A stretch of 64,000 nucleotides of DNA, from positions 647,372,468 to 647,436,467 of the forward strand of contig NC_081409.1 of the NCBI RefSeq assembly GCF_030272615.1. Reading direction: 5' to 3'. Source of the DNA: Cryptomeria japonica (Eukaryota; Streptophyta; Pinopsida; Cupressales; Cupressaceae). Shown here one piece after another: positions 45,364 through 58,083 of the stretch. The first letter of the stretch is position 1; every line of letters begins with the position of its first letter. The notes beneath the pieces are model-generated. The model was not told the origin of the DNA, ran no database searches, and saw nothing but the letters and a program-made list of their open reading frames with translations. A program made the translations under genes and the position numbers.

Positions 45364-46981
45364 TATGTTGCTCGATGATGTCACTGAGTGATTTAGAGTG
45401 GTCGGGATGGCTCATGGTCCTTTTTTGTTTTTGTCTTATGTTTGTGGAGTGTTTCTAGCATTCTGGGCAAAGTATATCTTGGGTGTCTTTGATAAGTATG
45501 TTCTCTCTGTGAACGCCACACATACCTCAATCCTTGACACACGTAATGTCTCAAGTTATTTTTGATTCATTCCTTGTCTGTGATATGTTTGTTTTACACA
45601 AAGGGATTGCATTATTGTCATGGCCTTTATTGCCATTGTGCACCGCATCCATTTTGCACAATCAAAATAAACGTTTCCACCTACTATTGTGCATTTGTGA
45701 AAGAAAGCTTTTCTTCATCATTAAATTTTCTTCATCTAATTTCTTCTTACTAACATTTCTTTCATCAGTCCTTGCAGTTAGTTTGACCTCATACTCTGAT
45801 GCACCCAAAAATATTTGTATTCTTCTTTCATTGGTTAGTACATTTGCATCTCATCATTATCCATTTTATTGTATTATAAAATCAACAAATATATAACGCA
45901 TTTTGCATAACATCATTCTTCCTTGCATGTCATATAAAATCAAAATACAAAAAAAAGAGTGCATTTCATTTATTATATTTCATGAAATGTACATAACTCA
46001 TCCATACATAGCATCATATAGAAAGAAGCACAAATGCATAGATGTATATTATATCATATATATATCAAAAGTGTCAGAGTACAAAACTAGCCTGTCTGAG
46101 TTTGGTATGGCCCATAGGTTGAGTTCAAATCCAAGGATGTCTAAATCATACTGAGCGACTATGTCCCTATCACTGTGTGCTTGCTTTGTCCTCATCATGT
46201 TTGTCTTGTCTTGAGGATGGAGATCCTCTTATCCATGGTCCATGGTCCATGGTCTGGTGTACCTATTTTCACAATGGGGCATCATTTTGTCATTTTTTTA
46301 GGGTTTCTTCCTATTGTCTGCATTTACTTTCTTTATGTGTAAATTGGGTGCATTCATGTCTTATTTTATCCACTTTAGGTCCCCTTTTCCCTAGGACCCC
46401 CATTGGATTCATAAACAAGTTTTTCTACTTACGTGACTCGCTCAAAACCTATCTTTAGGCACTTCTGTGTTTGTGTATCCTCAACCCGCACTTGTGCATC
46501 ATGAACCTGCGCTTGTGCATAACACACAAGCATAGATCCACCTCACACAAGCGCGGATCCAACTCACACAAGAACAAATGTTACATTTTTGCTTCGAAAC
46601 ACCCCCCGCAATGTCATAAAAGTGTGTGCAATTGACCAAAATTAAAACATGGGTTTTTAAGGCCCTTCCCCATCCTCTTCCACTGTTTATTCATCTATAG
46701 CTACATGCACATTCCCTGAGGTGGTCCACCACTAGAGTGATCACCATATTTCTGCAATGTCTTTTATAACGCTTCTATCTTTTGTATCCAATCCTCGATT
46801 TACGTTCTATTTGTGTTGGTAGATTCGTCTCGTTATTGCCGATCAATTGACCTCTTGTCTAGATTATTTTGGCAAATTCCTTGAGGGGGCATACATATAT
46901 CCTAATTGTTGTCTGGGGCATATTTCTTTATTGTTCTTTGAAATAATTCTCATAATTGTATTGTCTCAAAGAGGGGCAAAT
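45364..46981 (+). mobile_element. Tat-B, right half: 3' spacer and purine tract
   Basis: Joins to 8638 when Element 1 is removed. Non-coding: AT-rich, CCATGG repeated three times (46234-46255), a CACACAAGCG/GCGCTTGTG cluster (46486-46570), and near the end the Tat-A-like phrases GAGGGGGCATAC, TGGGGCATATTT and TCTCAAAGAGGGGCAAA (PPT, about 46964-46980). No PMD-like gene on either strand. Small ORFs are not convincing. Confidence 0.75.
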
Positions 46982-48545
46982 TGTAGGCATCTAAAAATGG
47001 TTAATGCTTCTTGTGTTGTACTTTTACATGTCTGTGTGACCTTATTTTAGTGTTTTCACATCCTATTAACATTTCTTCTACATTGTGCACTTGATCTTTA
47101 TCATTTAGTGACATCTTGTCATTCTTCATCTTTTCTTCCCTCTTCGATTGTATTTCTACTACTTTCAATTAAGTCTTGTCAACATCATCTGTGACTTGCA
47201 AGCTTTGGTCGTGATCAATCTTACCATGTCAATTGGACATCGTCAATCCGAATTGATGTCGGATTAGGGTTTTTATCCTCAATCTTTACCATTAACAATA
47301 ATATTTGATCAACTATCAATCATTTTGGATCCCTTGTCAATCATCAATTTCACAATCACTTAGCAATTTGTGATCAGTTTGTCATTGGTCTTTTTTCATT
47401 CGACCTTCATCAAGTCGACCTCTTATCAATATTTGATCGATTTGTCATCGATCTTAATCAATCATCATTTCTCATCAATTTTGGATCGATCAATCATTGA
47501 TCGTTATCAATTGTCCTCTATCAATTTGATTCCCTTTATCAATTATTGGTCAATTTTTCATTGATCTTTGTCAATCAACATCAATGATTTATCAATCAGC
47601 AAGTCTCTATCATTTAATCAAGATTGACCTTATGTCATTTTCTTCAATTGTGTCATGACCTAATTGACATTCTTGCATTTCTAATTTTTCTTTTAGGGTT
47701 TTATGATTTATTCATTTAATCCTATTTGACATTTCCCTTCTAGGTTAAATAAATTCATTTATCCTAGGTCTCTTTTGCAACAATTAAATGTTTCATTTAA
47801 TTGGCTAATTATGTCCTCTTTGTGAATTAATTAATGAATGAATATTTATTAATTTATCTCACCTAATTTCTATTTCCTCATTTTTTATTTTACCAATTTC
47901 CTAATTTCCAAATTCCTCTTTTCCACCTATTTTCCTAATTTTCTAAGCTAGTTTCCACCTAATCAAACCCTCTCTATTTTCCCCTATTTTTGTGCTTCCT
48001 TTGTCATAAGATGGAAGCATGATTCTCTCATTCATCATAAATGTTGACATAGAAACATGTCATAACACTTTCCTTGGCATTTAGTCCTCTCACTTTGCAT
48101 TGGAAATGTGTCATAAATCATGACATAGAAGGTGTCATAGCCTTCTCTTTTCAATCCAATTTTCCCATTTTCGAATCAAATTGCCTCTTTCATATCTTTC
48201 ATGCTAATTTCATCCTCTCTCCAATTTCTCTATAAATTGGATGCATTTATCAATCATTTTCAACCACTTCTTGAATATCATCATGTTGTCGAACTCATTT
48301 ACAATCTTGCTTTCTTTCTCACACTTGTATTTTGTAGGTGAAGCCCACATATTTTGAGGAAAAAGAGAAACAATGGAGGTCAATGGAGGCAACATCTTCA
48401 TTTTGGTTTGGAATTTCTTTTGATGTTTGATTTCCATTCCTTTATTGAGTGTGATAGGATCTATTTTTATTGCAATTTAGGTTTGTGGTTACCTAATATC
48501 ATATTGCTTTGGTGTTTTTACCATTTTTCTACTCCACAATTGGCA
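46982..48545 (+). mobile_element. Tat-B 3' LTR (right end uncertain)
   Basis: Starts TGTAGGCATC directly after the purine tract. It contains a block of TTGATCAAT-like words (47270-47640) and an AT-rich AATTAATTAATGAATG part. The right end is taken at TTGGCACA (48545) only because it ends in CA; it could lie up to about 150 bases further. Confidence 0.6.
47270..47640. repeat. Degenerate TCAATTATTGATC repeat block
   Basis: Words such as TTTGATCGATTTGTCATCG, TTGGATCGATCAATCATTG and TCAATTATTGGTCAAT recur about every 25-35 bases, with many local palindromes (GATCGATC, TTGATCAA). Confidence 0.75.
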
Positions 48546-48997
48546 CAAGAGCTACTTCTTTATGAAGGGATTCATATTCTCCTCTTCTCTCTTTCTTTGA
48601 GGTGATATTTATTGTACTTAAATAAAAAAATTCTTTTGGGGCCAATATTGGGTCCTCCTTCCCTTCTTTCTCCAGTGTACATTTATTTTATTTTTTGTTT
48701 TGGGGAGATTTTTTTGAAAAAAATTCCTCATTTTTTCAAATTATAAGAGATATATTTAACTATACATGTCTATCTAATTTGATCTTGTAGATCTAACCCA
48801 CCCATCCATGTATTAGTTATTAGTATTTTTATTTTCTCCCTAAGGTATATTTTCAAAAAAATAGAGTTTCAAAGTTTACCAAAACATGTAAAACATTCCA
48901 AAAGAATTTCACAAAATAGTTGTAGTTCCTAATAATCTCACATGATCTAAAAGAAGACATTTAGTAATATGTTTGATATTAGTTTCTATTTCCTAAA
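48546..48997. other. Intervening AT-rich sequence
   Basis: About 450 bases between the Tat-B LTR and the gag-like remnant. T-rich, no ORF or signal recognised. Confidence 0.4.
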
Positions 48998-49880
48998 ATG
49001 GGTATTCCATTACACAAGCATTTTAGATTGAATCTTCATAGTTGGAGAATGAAAATACAAATGCAACTAATGAATAAAAATATATGGGGAATATTGTGTG
49101 GAAAGAAAAAATCACCTATAGATACAAATAAAGCATTAGATTTCAATGGTAGAGTTGATAAAGCCAAAACTATTATTGGTGTTTATCTTTTTAACTCTAA
49201 ACTACATCATATAGATTTAGATAAATCATAAACAAAAATTTGAGATATTTTGAATAAATTGTTTGGAACAAAAGTAGTTAACACAAATATTTTTCTATAA
49301 CTTCAATTGTTTAGGTTCAAAATGCTAAGCAAAAGCACAATTCCAAAACACATAAGTAATTTGAGGTCTCTTATTAGGCAGCTAGTAGAAGTTAAGGCTC
49401 GAATAAATGATAACAATGCTAAAGCTATCTTGTTAAATAGCTTGCCTTCAAAATGCAATAATTTTATTTGTACACTCAGTCAAATAACTTTGCAAACCCT
49501 AGAAGATATGATTGAAAACCTTTTAGAAGAATAAAAGTGAAACAAAAGAAGATTTAGAAGTTGATTCTTAACATTATAAACTACTATATTCACAAATCAA
49601 TAATAAAATGTCAAGTATAAATAAATGAGAAAATGGATGTTTTTACAGTAAGAGAAAGGGTCACATAGTTTTCTCTTGTAGAATTCAAGTCAATGATCTT
49701 CTCAAGGGAAAACTCAAAGATCAATTAGACGAAGGTAACTTAATTTACAATGAGGATGATTATTCACTAGATAATGAAGCTTTGATTAATGATTCTTCTT
49801 TTGGTCCTAATTATGGATTGAGCCTTCACATGTGGAGGCTAGTGGCTCCAAAGGATGGAGATATTTGCATAATTTCAAGT
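48998..49880 (+). pseudogene. Copia-type gag (UBN2-like) remnant
   Basis: Three pieces. 48998-49231: HSWRMKIQMQLMNKNIWGIL...PIDTNKALDFNGRVDKAKTII, the N-terminal gag pattern. 49307-49534: FRFKMLSKSTIPKHISNL, LRSLIRQLVEVKARI, AILLNSLPSKCNNFICTL, LEDMIENLLEE, the UBN2 core. 49625-49720: CFYSKRKGHIVFSC, a zinc knuckle with its second Cys lost. Stops and a frameshift separate the pieces. No pol follows. Gag binds RNA and builds the particle. The source element is not identified; no LTR is visible around it. Confidence 0.75.
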
Positions 49881-50332
49881 TAGCTTATCTTTTTGAGATG
49901 GTTCTTTTCCTAAGAAGCATTTTCGGGTTTACTTTTTTTCCCTTTTTGGATGTTGACAAATTTGAAGAAGGCATACATTTTGAAGTTTGATCTTTGAAGA
50001 TACATAAGGGGTTTGGTGTTGAACTCAATATAGATTGTTTCATAGAGAGTTCACAAGATTGTGATCAATAATTATACCCTTACGAGGGTCAAGAGAGAAC
50101 TTGATGCAGCCCTACGCGTGGAGATCTCAATATGGATTGGTATCCAATAATTCAATATCTATGATTCAAGGATTTGAGGAAAGGAGAATTCAGGAATTTA
50201 ATTTAGAGCTACACCTTTACGAGGGTCACTATCCAGCTTCATAGAGTTCCACTTGATAGGTTATTTATGTCATGGAGTACTCATATCAAGAGCATAATCA
50301 ATATTTGTCTCTACTCCTTGTCTCACCATGTC
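49881..50332. other. No gene recognised
   Basis: AT-rich sequence. Two similar phrases with ACGAGGGTCA (about 50082 and 50219) and AATTCAGGAATTTAA suggest decayed repeats, nothing assignable. Confidence 0.4.
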
Positions 50333-50720
50333 TAACATTTTCAAGCTCAATTTTCTATGACAAGATCTTGTTTGCATACTCCTTCCAAATCTGAACTATT
50401 ATGTTCATTTCTAGTTCTGCATCTCACTCTTAACATGGAAAGTAGTCATTTTCCTATCATTTAACCTAATTCATTCACACACAAAAATATCAATTCCATT
50501 ACAATATTTGAACATAAACTTAAGTGCTCAATTTTTAGGATCAATTTGCTATGACAAGATCTTGTTTGCATACTCCCTCCAAATATAAACTATTATGTTC
50601 ATTTCTAGTTCTGCATCTCACTCTTAACGTGGAAAGTAGTCATTTTCCTATCATTTAACCTAATTCATTCACACACAAAAATATCAATTCCATTACAATA
50701 TTTGAACATAAACTTAAGTG
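50333..50720 (+). repeat. 194-bp direct tandem duplication
   Basis: 50333-50526 and 50527-50720 are two near-identical units (GACAAGATCTTGTTTGCATAC, then TTCTAGTTCTGCATCTCAC, ending AACATAAACTTAAGTG). Few substitutions, so the duplication is recent relative to the surroundings. Confidence 0.92.
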
Positions 50721-51030
50721 TAGTTAACAAAGTTTTGTCCATTGATTCAAGCAGGCATCCAGAGGCAAGCAAGCGATGAGAGCAGACAAGCACAGTGAAT
50801 ACGTCATAAGCAAGCAAGACACAACAAAGATACCTATCTCCCGTGAAGGGCCCATAAACAACAACCAAATTCATAAAGGCATATGTTCCTCAACGCCTTT
50901 TCTTCATCTCTTTTTATTTTCTTAATAGCTTCTTTTGTCTTCCACTGCAAACGTGAATGAATCAAACAAAGCTCCTGAAAAACTGACAAAACCATAATCA
51001 ATGAACAAATGGAAAAAAAAATAGAAGGAT

Positions 51031-52438
51031 TTGAATGAAAACTTAGATATTACGTGTCAGGATATCAATGTTGCAAGGGCTCAATATGCTTTTAAAAACC
51101 ATATCTCAGTTGGAAACATGGACTTAGAAACCCAAGGTGAGGTAAAATGGATGCCAAATACCTTGAAACCATCACAGGGGTTTCCAAAACCAGTTCTAGG
51201 CTCAGATTGGGGAGATTTTGTCAGACTAGGGAAATATATTTTACCATATTTCCATCAATTTAACAGGGATATTATAAGTGATAATCTATTTTTTGTCAAT
51301 GAAAAGCAATATTTGGGGATTCTAAGATGTAGGCAAATACGTAAGAGGAGGCAGTTGTAGAAAAAAAGACTTATTATGATTCTACCAAAGTCAACTAAAA
51401 GAAGCTCCAAAGTAGTTGTTAAGATGTATGACCTAGCAGCCAATCAAATATACCAGGAGTGGAACAATAAAAAAAAAAGGGAGTTGCTCTCTTTCAAGAA
51501 TGAAGACATGATTGCACAATCTAAAACTGAAAAATTATGCATTCGACAAGGAGACAAGGGAGGAAGGTCATTATGATAGTCAAGGCAATAAAGATTTATA
51601 TAGTCCCGCGACCTCCCCTTTGTTGTGGTCGTCTGAACTTTACGTTAGTGACCTCATGAACATGAAGAAAATGATTGAAATGTTAGAGTCAAAAGAAAAG
51701 CAAGAAGAAAAGAGATTAAGGGAAATTACAGAGGTTAGTTGGAATCTAGAATAGGAGAACAAGATGTTAAAAGAGCAGGTAATAAGTCTGCAATACAACA
51801 TAGAAAGTGGATAGCAAGAGTTAAACAATGTTAAGCAATAGATGGAACAAACCAAAGAAGTACAGAAAGATAACGCAAAATTAGTAAAAATAGACATCAT
51901 GACACAATTAGAGGAGTTCCAATCAATAGTAGAAGACATGGCAGCAAGATAGAACAAGTTAAAAGAACAAATAACAGAAGCCAAATCTTGGTCAGAAGTG
52001 GTAAAGGAACCGTCAATGAGTCAAAAGGAGATCATAGAAAAACAAATCAAGAGGAAAATAAAAGAAGAAAAAGACAAACAAGATAAGGGGGTAAATATCA
52101 TCATCAAGGGTTTGAAGGACTTTGGAGAGAGGGAAAGAATGAAAATCTTGGCAAAGGATTTTTTCAAAGACAAGTTGAAGTGGGTAGGTTGTATTCAAAC
52201 AACAAATAGAATCAGAAAGAAAATAGAAGGAAAGGATAGGCACGTGAGAGTTACTTCTAGAAGTATGGAGGAAAAATCTATGATCCTAAAAAATAGAGGG
52301 ATGATTAGAGGTACTTATATTTTCCTTGATGATGATTTGACTCTTGATCAACAGGAAGCACAAAGAAAAAAATGGGAGAAAGTGAAATCAGCAAGAGATG
52401 CAGGGAAATGGGCATGGCTGAAAAATGGGAAAGCTTAG
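51031..52438 (+). pseudogene. LINE ORF1-like protein
   Basis: Pieces in changing frames: 51031-51360 (WMPNTLKPSQGFPKPVLG, SDWGDFVRLGKYILPYF), 51376-51576, a coiled coil at 51640-51990 with stops, and 51998-52438 (KGVNIIIKGLKDFGERERM, RHVRVTSRSMEEKSMILK, GTYIFLDDDLTLDQQEAQ). The last part follows the plan of L1-type ORF1: RNA-recognition-like fold, then a C-terminal domain with a -DDDLT- motif. Such proteins bind the LINE RNA. Assignment rests on position and pattern. Confidence 0.65.
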
Positions 52439-52498
52439 ATAACCAAGTGATGGACACACAAGAAATAGGGATTCGGGGCCCCATGGGAGTATATAAGC

Positions 52499-53374
52499 GT
52501 GGTAAGTTGGAATTGCAGAGGTTATCCATGGAGAAGAGGACTAGGATTGGGGCCCATAGCGGAAGGGAAAGACATTATTTTCCTTATAGAAACACATGAG
52601 AACGATGGGTGCAGGATTCCAGACTTTGATGGATACATTAAAGTTTACGTGTGGAATGAAGAGACTAAGATAGGTAAAGGATATGGAGGGATCACAATTT
52701 TAATAAAAGAAATATGGAGTGGTGTGGTGCAGTTAGAGAAAGAGGGCCCAAACAAATAATTTTTATGGCTGAAAATAACAAATAATGAAGATACGATTTG
52801 GATGGCGGTTTGCTATTTTGCTCCAAAAAGTAAAATTTTACAAGAAGAGACATTTGGATAATGAAGACCCATGTGTTGCACTAAAGAAAGATATCTCAGA
52901 TTTCAACACTATAGGTGATATCAGTCTAATTGGTGACTTTAATACTAGAACAACGAATAATCAATCTATCCAGTTGAGTAGCAATGTTGAGGAGGATATC
53001 AACCCCTTATGGTTAGGAGAAAATGAGGATCATCTTTGGAAAAGGACTTCGCAACATGGGAATGGGAGTGTATCACATTTTGGTGCTGAGCTATTAGGCC
53101 TTTGCAACTTATATGGATTCGTCATATGTAATGGCATGGAAAATTGGCCAAGATCCAAGAGTGTCACTTGCAAACCATACAATAGGCAAAGTGTGGTTGA
53201 CTACGTAATATGTTCTCCAAGATATATTTCCAAGTTATTTGAATTCACCATTGAAGGTATCACATAGAGATGAACTCTGATTATATGCCCATTTGTATTA
53301 AGCTTGGCATAAATGCTAGAGGACCACAAGAAGAGAAGAACCAACACTTTATCAAGAAGGTCAGAACACAAGGC
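52499..53374 (+). pseudogene. LINE apurinic-type endonuclease domain
   Basis: VSWNCRGYPW opens the domain (N of the metal site), then IIFLIETHE (catalytic E), GGITILIKE, WMAVCYFAP (other frame), LIGDFNTR (D and N, about 52930) and SVVDYVICSP. The final SDH motif reads SDYMPI (codons 53276-53293), so the catalytic His is changed to Tyr. It would nick target DNA to start reverse transcription. Two or more frame changes are present. The reading continues past 53374 after the solo LTR. Confidence 0.82.
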
Positions 53375-53379
53375 AAAAT

Positions 53380-55280
53380 TGTTAGTGAATAGATTTGTCC
53401 TTCAACAAATACATACACATACTAAATCCAAATGCCCGAGATAAAGGACAAAGAGCACCAACAGTTGGATAGATTATCATTGAATTGATAATCTTCCTCT
53501 GAATTGAGAGGTACAACTCCCTCTTTACAAGATTTACAATGAATTAAAATGTTGAATATGTCTTTAACCAATAGACACGAAGGCACGTTAACACTCATCA
53601 ATCAACATGGCATGAATGTGATTCAGAATTTAAATAACAAAGAGAGAAACAAATAAATAGCACATAGACCATCTATTTGATCTTCCCACATACACAGATC
53701 TGATCAAGTCTCTGTCATGTCTCACAGGACAAGGGGGATCAGAACATCCATGCAAAATCAACAAAAGAACCACTCATTAAATTAATTCACAAACTTCTGA
53801 AAGTGAAATGACCGAGGAAGCACCAAATGCTACATAAATGAATATTTATCCCAACAGAGATTTTCTATTCACATTCAAACATACAGATTTGAAAATAAAA
53901 TTTATCTGTTTGCCATAATGGAGCGAGTATTAAGAAGATTATAAAGCACCAAGAATCTATAATCAAAAGAATGCACAAGTTTACACATAGGCAAAATTTG
54001 CATTTCTTTATTTCTCAATACAATCTAGAATACATAGACCCAAGTCCCCTACAACAAACAAAAATAATAACTCATGAAAACTACTTCCCGTCTTACAGTC
54101 AGAAATTTGAAAATTTCTCCCTTTCTCTATAGCACCCCCACTCCTCCAAAAAGAAGAAGAAGAAGAAGAAGCCCCTCTTTTCTGGAGAAACTTTCATTAA
54201 ATAATTGTCATCTCCTTCCATAACTGAATCTTGAAAAGATTATTAATTAATCTTTTTTTTTCTTTTATCTTTTATCCTCTTCATGATAACTTTTTTTAAA
54301 ATCTTCAAATCTTTTATCTCAGAATTTTTATATACCTGTACTCAGATATAAATAACTTTTGACTGAGACAATATTTTTCCGATCGCTCCAATGATAATTT
54401 AGAAAACTAGGTTTTCTAAAATATGTTAAAATTTCAGTGTGATCCAACAGTTAAATTTATAGTTATGCTCCCCGCACCGAGACTGATTTTATTTGTCTCA
54501 AAAAATTCGTCATGACAGATTACATTGAAATTTATAAACATTAAACATGCCAATATTATTGGATTTTGAATTTGTTAAAATTTTGAAGTCACACACTTTG
54601 AACCTGCATTTGATGAATCTCCAAACTCTAAATTTGAACCTCTGAAATCGAACCTTGAACCTTTTGAAATTTTTGAACCACTTGAACCTTTTGAACCTTG
54701 AACCTTGAACCTTGAACTTTTTGAACCTTGAACCTTGAACTTTGAACCTGCAAGGTTCAAGCAAATGGTTCAAAAACACAAACTGCACCTATAGTATAAT
54801 GCATTGATTTTTTTTTCTTTCCATTTTCCTGCGCGTTGACCCTTGAACCTGAACCAAAAAGGTTCAATGGTTCAAGTTCAATGACCGAAAATTTAAAAGC
54901 CCGAAATTTAAACTTTGAACTTTTTGAACCTACACGCTTGAACCAAAAAGGTTCAAGGTTCAAGTTCAATGACAATTGTTCTTTTGGGATGCCTTAGAAA
55001 AATCCGCATGACTTTTTAATGAGAGCTTTGTTTCTTGTGAAATTTTAACTGTAGAATAAATGAGCCAAGTAGATTATAACCCAGAAATAATTTTGGCATA
55101 TGAAACATAAGACTTGAGATTTAATTATTTGGACATATAGGTAACCCGAATATTAAAGAATTAAAATCTCTGAGTTGATATGGAGTTTGGCCACAAAAAC
55201 TTCAGCATTAAAACATTAAAAATAGCTATTTTTAAGCTAATCATGAGGCTTTAGGAACAATAAAAAATATAGGGCTAACA
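53380..55280. mobile_element. Solo LTR, family S (copy 2)
   Basis: TGTTAGTGAATAG to GGGCTAACA, 1901 bp, flanked by AAAAT (53375-53379 and 55281-55285). Same family as 13849-15587. Interrupts the LINE between endonuclease and RT. Confidence 0.93.
54596..54975. repeat. GAACCTT / AAGGTTC repeat block in solo LTR copy 2
   Basis: Runs of GAACCTT (e.g. three in line near 54693-54716) on the left and AAGGTTCAA on the right (54858-54965). The number and order of units differ from copy 1, which suggests repeat expansion within the family. Confidence 0.85.
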
Positions 55281-55285
55281 AAAAT

Positions 55286-57660
55286 CCTTATAAATCAAGA
55301 AAACCAGGACACTTTCAAGGTAGCTCTTGAAAAATACTTACAGTTGCAAAAAAAACAGCATAGAGAACAAGGGAAAGAAGCGAGAAAAAGAGTATGTTAG
55401 TAGCAATAGGTTGATTCCTTTAATACATTCCCAGCTAATCCTTGGTATGACGAAGAGTGCAAAGCTATGAAAAAATCTCTTAAAGGGGAAAAATCAAACA
55501 AGGAACACAAGTTAATATACAAACAATTGATAAAATAAAATAAAAAAGTTTTGTGATCACAAGAAGGAAGGAACTAATTGCTTTGGGGAAACACAATCCC
55601 AAAGGATTTTGGAGGGAAATACAAGAAAAGAAAAAACACACAAAAAATATTATCACAGATGCCCAATGGATGGAGTATGCAAAGCTCCTGTATGAACGAA
55701 CAAATGAGAAAATAAATCCACCCACAATTCACTTTACCTGAACTTTTTTAGTTTTGGACATCAAACAAGGTATAAAGAATCTGGTAAGTGGTAAAGCACA
55801 TGATATTGATGGTCTACAAGCAAAATTTTTAAAATGGGGAGTAGAGATCCTAGCTCCACATATCAAGCAGATTTTTAATGGAGTTATTTGAAAAAACTTT
55901 CCAATTGAATGGACAACTAGTGTTGTTATTCCTCTTCACAAAAGTGGAGATGTCATTAATCCTTCTAATTACCATACTATTATGGTCAACCCCTTCTTTG
56001 GAAAACTTTTTGGGAGTATGATAGAATGTAGGATCAGTAAATGGGCAGAAAAAGAGGGAAAAAGGGCTAGAGGACAGGTTGGTTTCTGCTCAAAACACTC
56101 CACCATTGATCATTGCATTATCATAAGACATTTCATTGAAAAAGTGTGGGATAATCAAGGTGAAGCAACCTTTTGTTTCTTCATGGATTTCAAAAAAGAC
56201 TTTGATACTATACCTAGGGACAAGCTTTGGTGTAGAATGGAAGAACTTGGGATTCCAAAGGAACTTAGGGCTGATGTTCACAAACTATATGAGCAGGTTA
56301 GAGCTAAAATCAAAACTAAAGATGGAATGTCTAAATGTTTCAGCAGCGACATCAGGGTCAAACAAGGGTGTCCTTTATCTCCCACTTTGTTTGGCTTATA
56401 TATTGATAAACTTGAAGAGTGGCTAAACAATACAAATGGGGAAGGTATCCAGTTGGCAGGCTACATGGTGAAATTGCTTTTATATGCTGATGATCTTATT
56501 CTTGTAGCAAAATCTATCCAAGGTTTGAGAGAGCACTTGAAGGCTCTTGAGTTATTTTGTCAGGAAGTTGGGATGCAAGTGAATACCAGCAAGACCAAGG
56601 TCATGGTATTTTCTTTGAAGAAGAGACAACAACGGGTAGATTTAATATTTGAGGCTAGCCCCTTGGAGGTAGTAGTTGAATATAAATACTTAGGAATTGA
56701 ATTCCACAATAAGCTCAGCTGGGAAACATGTAGATCAAAAAGGATACAAGGGGGTTGGAGAGATTTATACCTTCTTCAAAATAGATGTAGGAAAGCGGAG
56801 TTGTGGGATTGGAAGACTAAGAAAACACTTTTCGGTTTGCTAGTGGTTCTGGTTATCCTTTATGGGTGTGAAGTTTGGGGGAATAGCATGTCGAACCTCA
56901 AATGGAGACAAATAGAGAGAATACAAAAGCATCTTATCACCAGTAGCCTCAAAGTCAAATCAACAATACCATATAAGATCCTTTTGGCTGAAGCGGGTAT
57001 GTACCCAATTGAGGCTTCAACAGTCATTCGGTTGTTATGCTACTTAAAAAAGGTGGAAAGTATGGATAAGCACCATTGGCCCATCTTGATTGTTGATGAA
57101 AACTTAAGTCATAGGAAAAAGACTTTGAAAAAACAAAATAACAAATGGATGAATAAGTGGGACATAAATTTGCATGACTGCCCCAACAACAAATAAGAGA
57201 TAAAGAAAAGTGGGTCTTAGAGAAATTTAGGAATGGCATGTGGTTAAACCAGCTAGGCAGCAAAAAAGCGTACTATATTAAAGAATTCAACCCTACTTGG
57301 GCACATGAGGAAAAAGAATATTTGAGATCTGTGATCAACGGTAAGGCCAAAATTCTATTTGCACAATTAAGGACTAGATCTCACCATTTGAGATGTGAAA
57401 CTGGTAGATAGAAGGTGCCTAAAGAAGAGTGGGAGGAAAGAGCGTGCCTATTTTGCAACAAAAGGATAGTAGAAATAGAATGGCATTTCATTATGGAGTG
57501 TACAGTGTATGAAGACATTCGTAGCCAGTTTGTGAATGAATTAAAAGTAAATAGTTTGAATGAGCTTTTTGAAGAGTCAAGACTTCACAAAACAACAAAC
57601 CTCTTAATCAAGATTCACAAGAGAAGATCCAGCATGGAAAAGAATCTGAAATTGGGATAA
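55286..57660 (+). pseudogene. LINE reverse transcriptase and C-terminal zinc finger
   Basis: 55286-55980 is fragmented (NPWYDEECKAMKKSLKGE; KFLKWGVEILAPHIK-like; INRPI-type region lost). 55982-57196 is a 404-codon open stretch: GQVGFCSKHSTIDHCIIIRH, FFMDFKKDFDTIPRDKLW, VKQGCPLSPTLFGLYIDKL, LLLYADDLILVAKS (YADD codons 56483-56494), MQVNTSKTKVM and YKYLGIEF. After a stop, 57230-57660 carries LRTRSHHLRCETGR and the finger CLFCNKRIVEIEWHFIMEC (C-x2-C-x9-H-x4-C). RT makes DNA at the nicked target. Clade not assigned. Confidence 0.93.
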
Positions 57661-57713
57661 GTTGAACCTGTGGGTCTCATGGACATCACTAAAACCCATT
57701 CATTCATTCATTC

Positions 57714-58083
57714 AACTCTCAACCTTCATCTTTCTGTACAACATGGTACGGCCTTCCATGGGCTCTGATTGTTTTACAATAAAAATAGGCAAATAACAAA
57801 ATACAGTCATTATGTCTAATCACAGCTTTTGTATACCTAATATGGAACGCAAGTCTGTAAAATAGATTTGTGTATATAGTACATAAACTTAAGTTCTCAA
57901 CTCTCATGCTCCCTCTTTCTGTATAAAATGGTATGGCCTTCCATAAGCTCTGATTGTTTTACAATAAAAATAGGCAAATACCAAAATACGCCCGATATGT
58001 CTAATTACAGCTTTTGTATACCTAATATGGAACACAAGTCTACAAAATAGATTTGCGTACACAATACATAAAATAATGTACCT
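57714..58083 (+). repeat. 185-bp tandem duplication after the LINE
   Basis: 57714-57898 and about 57899-58083 share TTTCTGTA, GGCCTTCCATGGGCTCTGA (CATAAGC in unit 2), ACAATAAAAATAGGCAAAT and CTTTTGTATACCTAATATGG. A weaker third match (GTTCTTATTGTGTTACAGC... ACACTTAACATG) follows to about 58320. Confidence 0.85.

Larger units (their letters stand above)
51031..57720 (+). mobile_element. LINE (non-LTR retrotransposon), split by a solo LTR
   Basis: ORF1-like region (51031-52438), endonuclease (52499-53374) and reverse transcriptase with C-terminal zinc finger (55286-57660) are collinear once the solo LTR 53380-55280 is removed. The 3' end shows a (CATT)n run (57696-57713). The 5' end is not defined. 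All parts contain stops or frameshifts. Confidence 0.85.
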
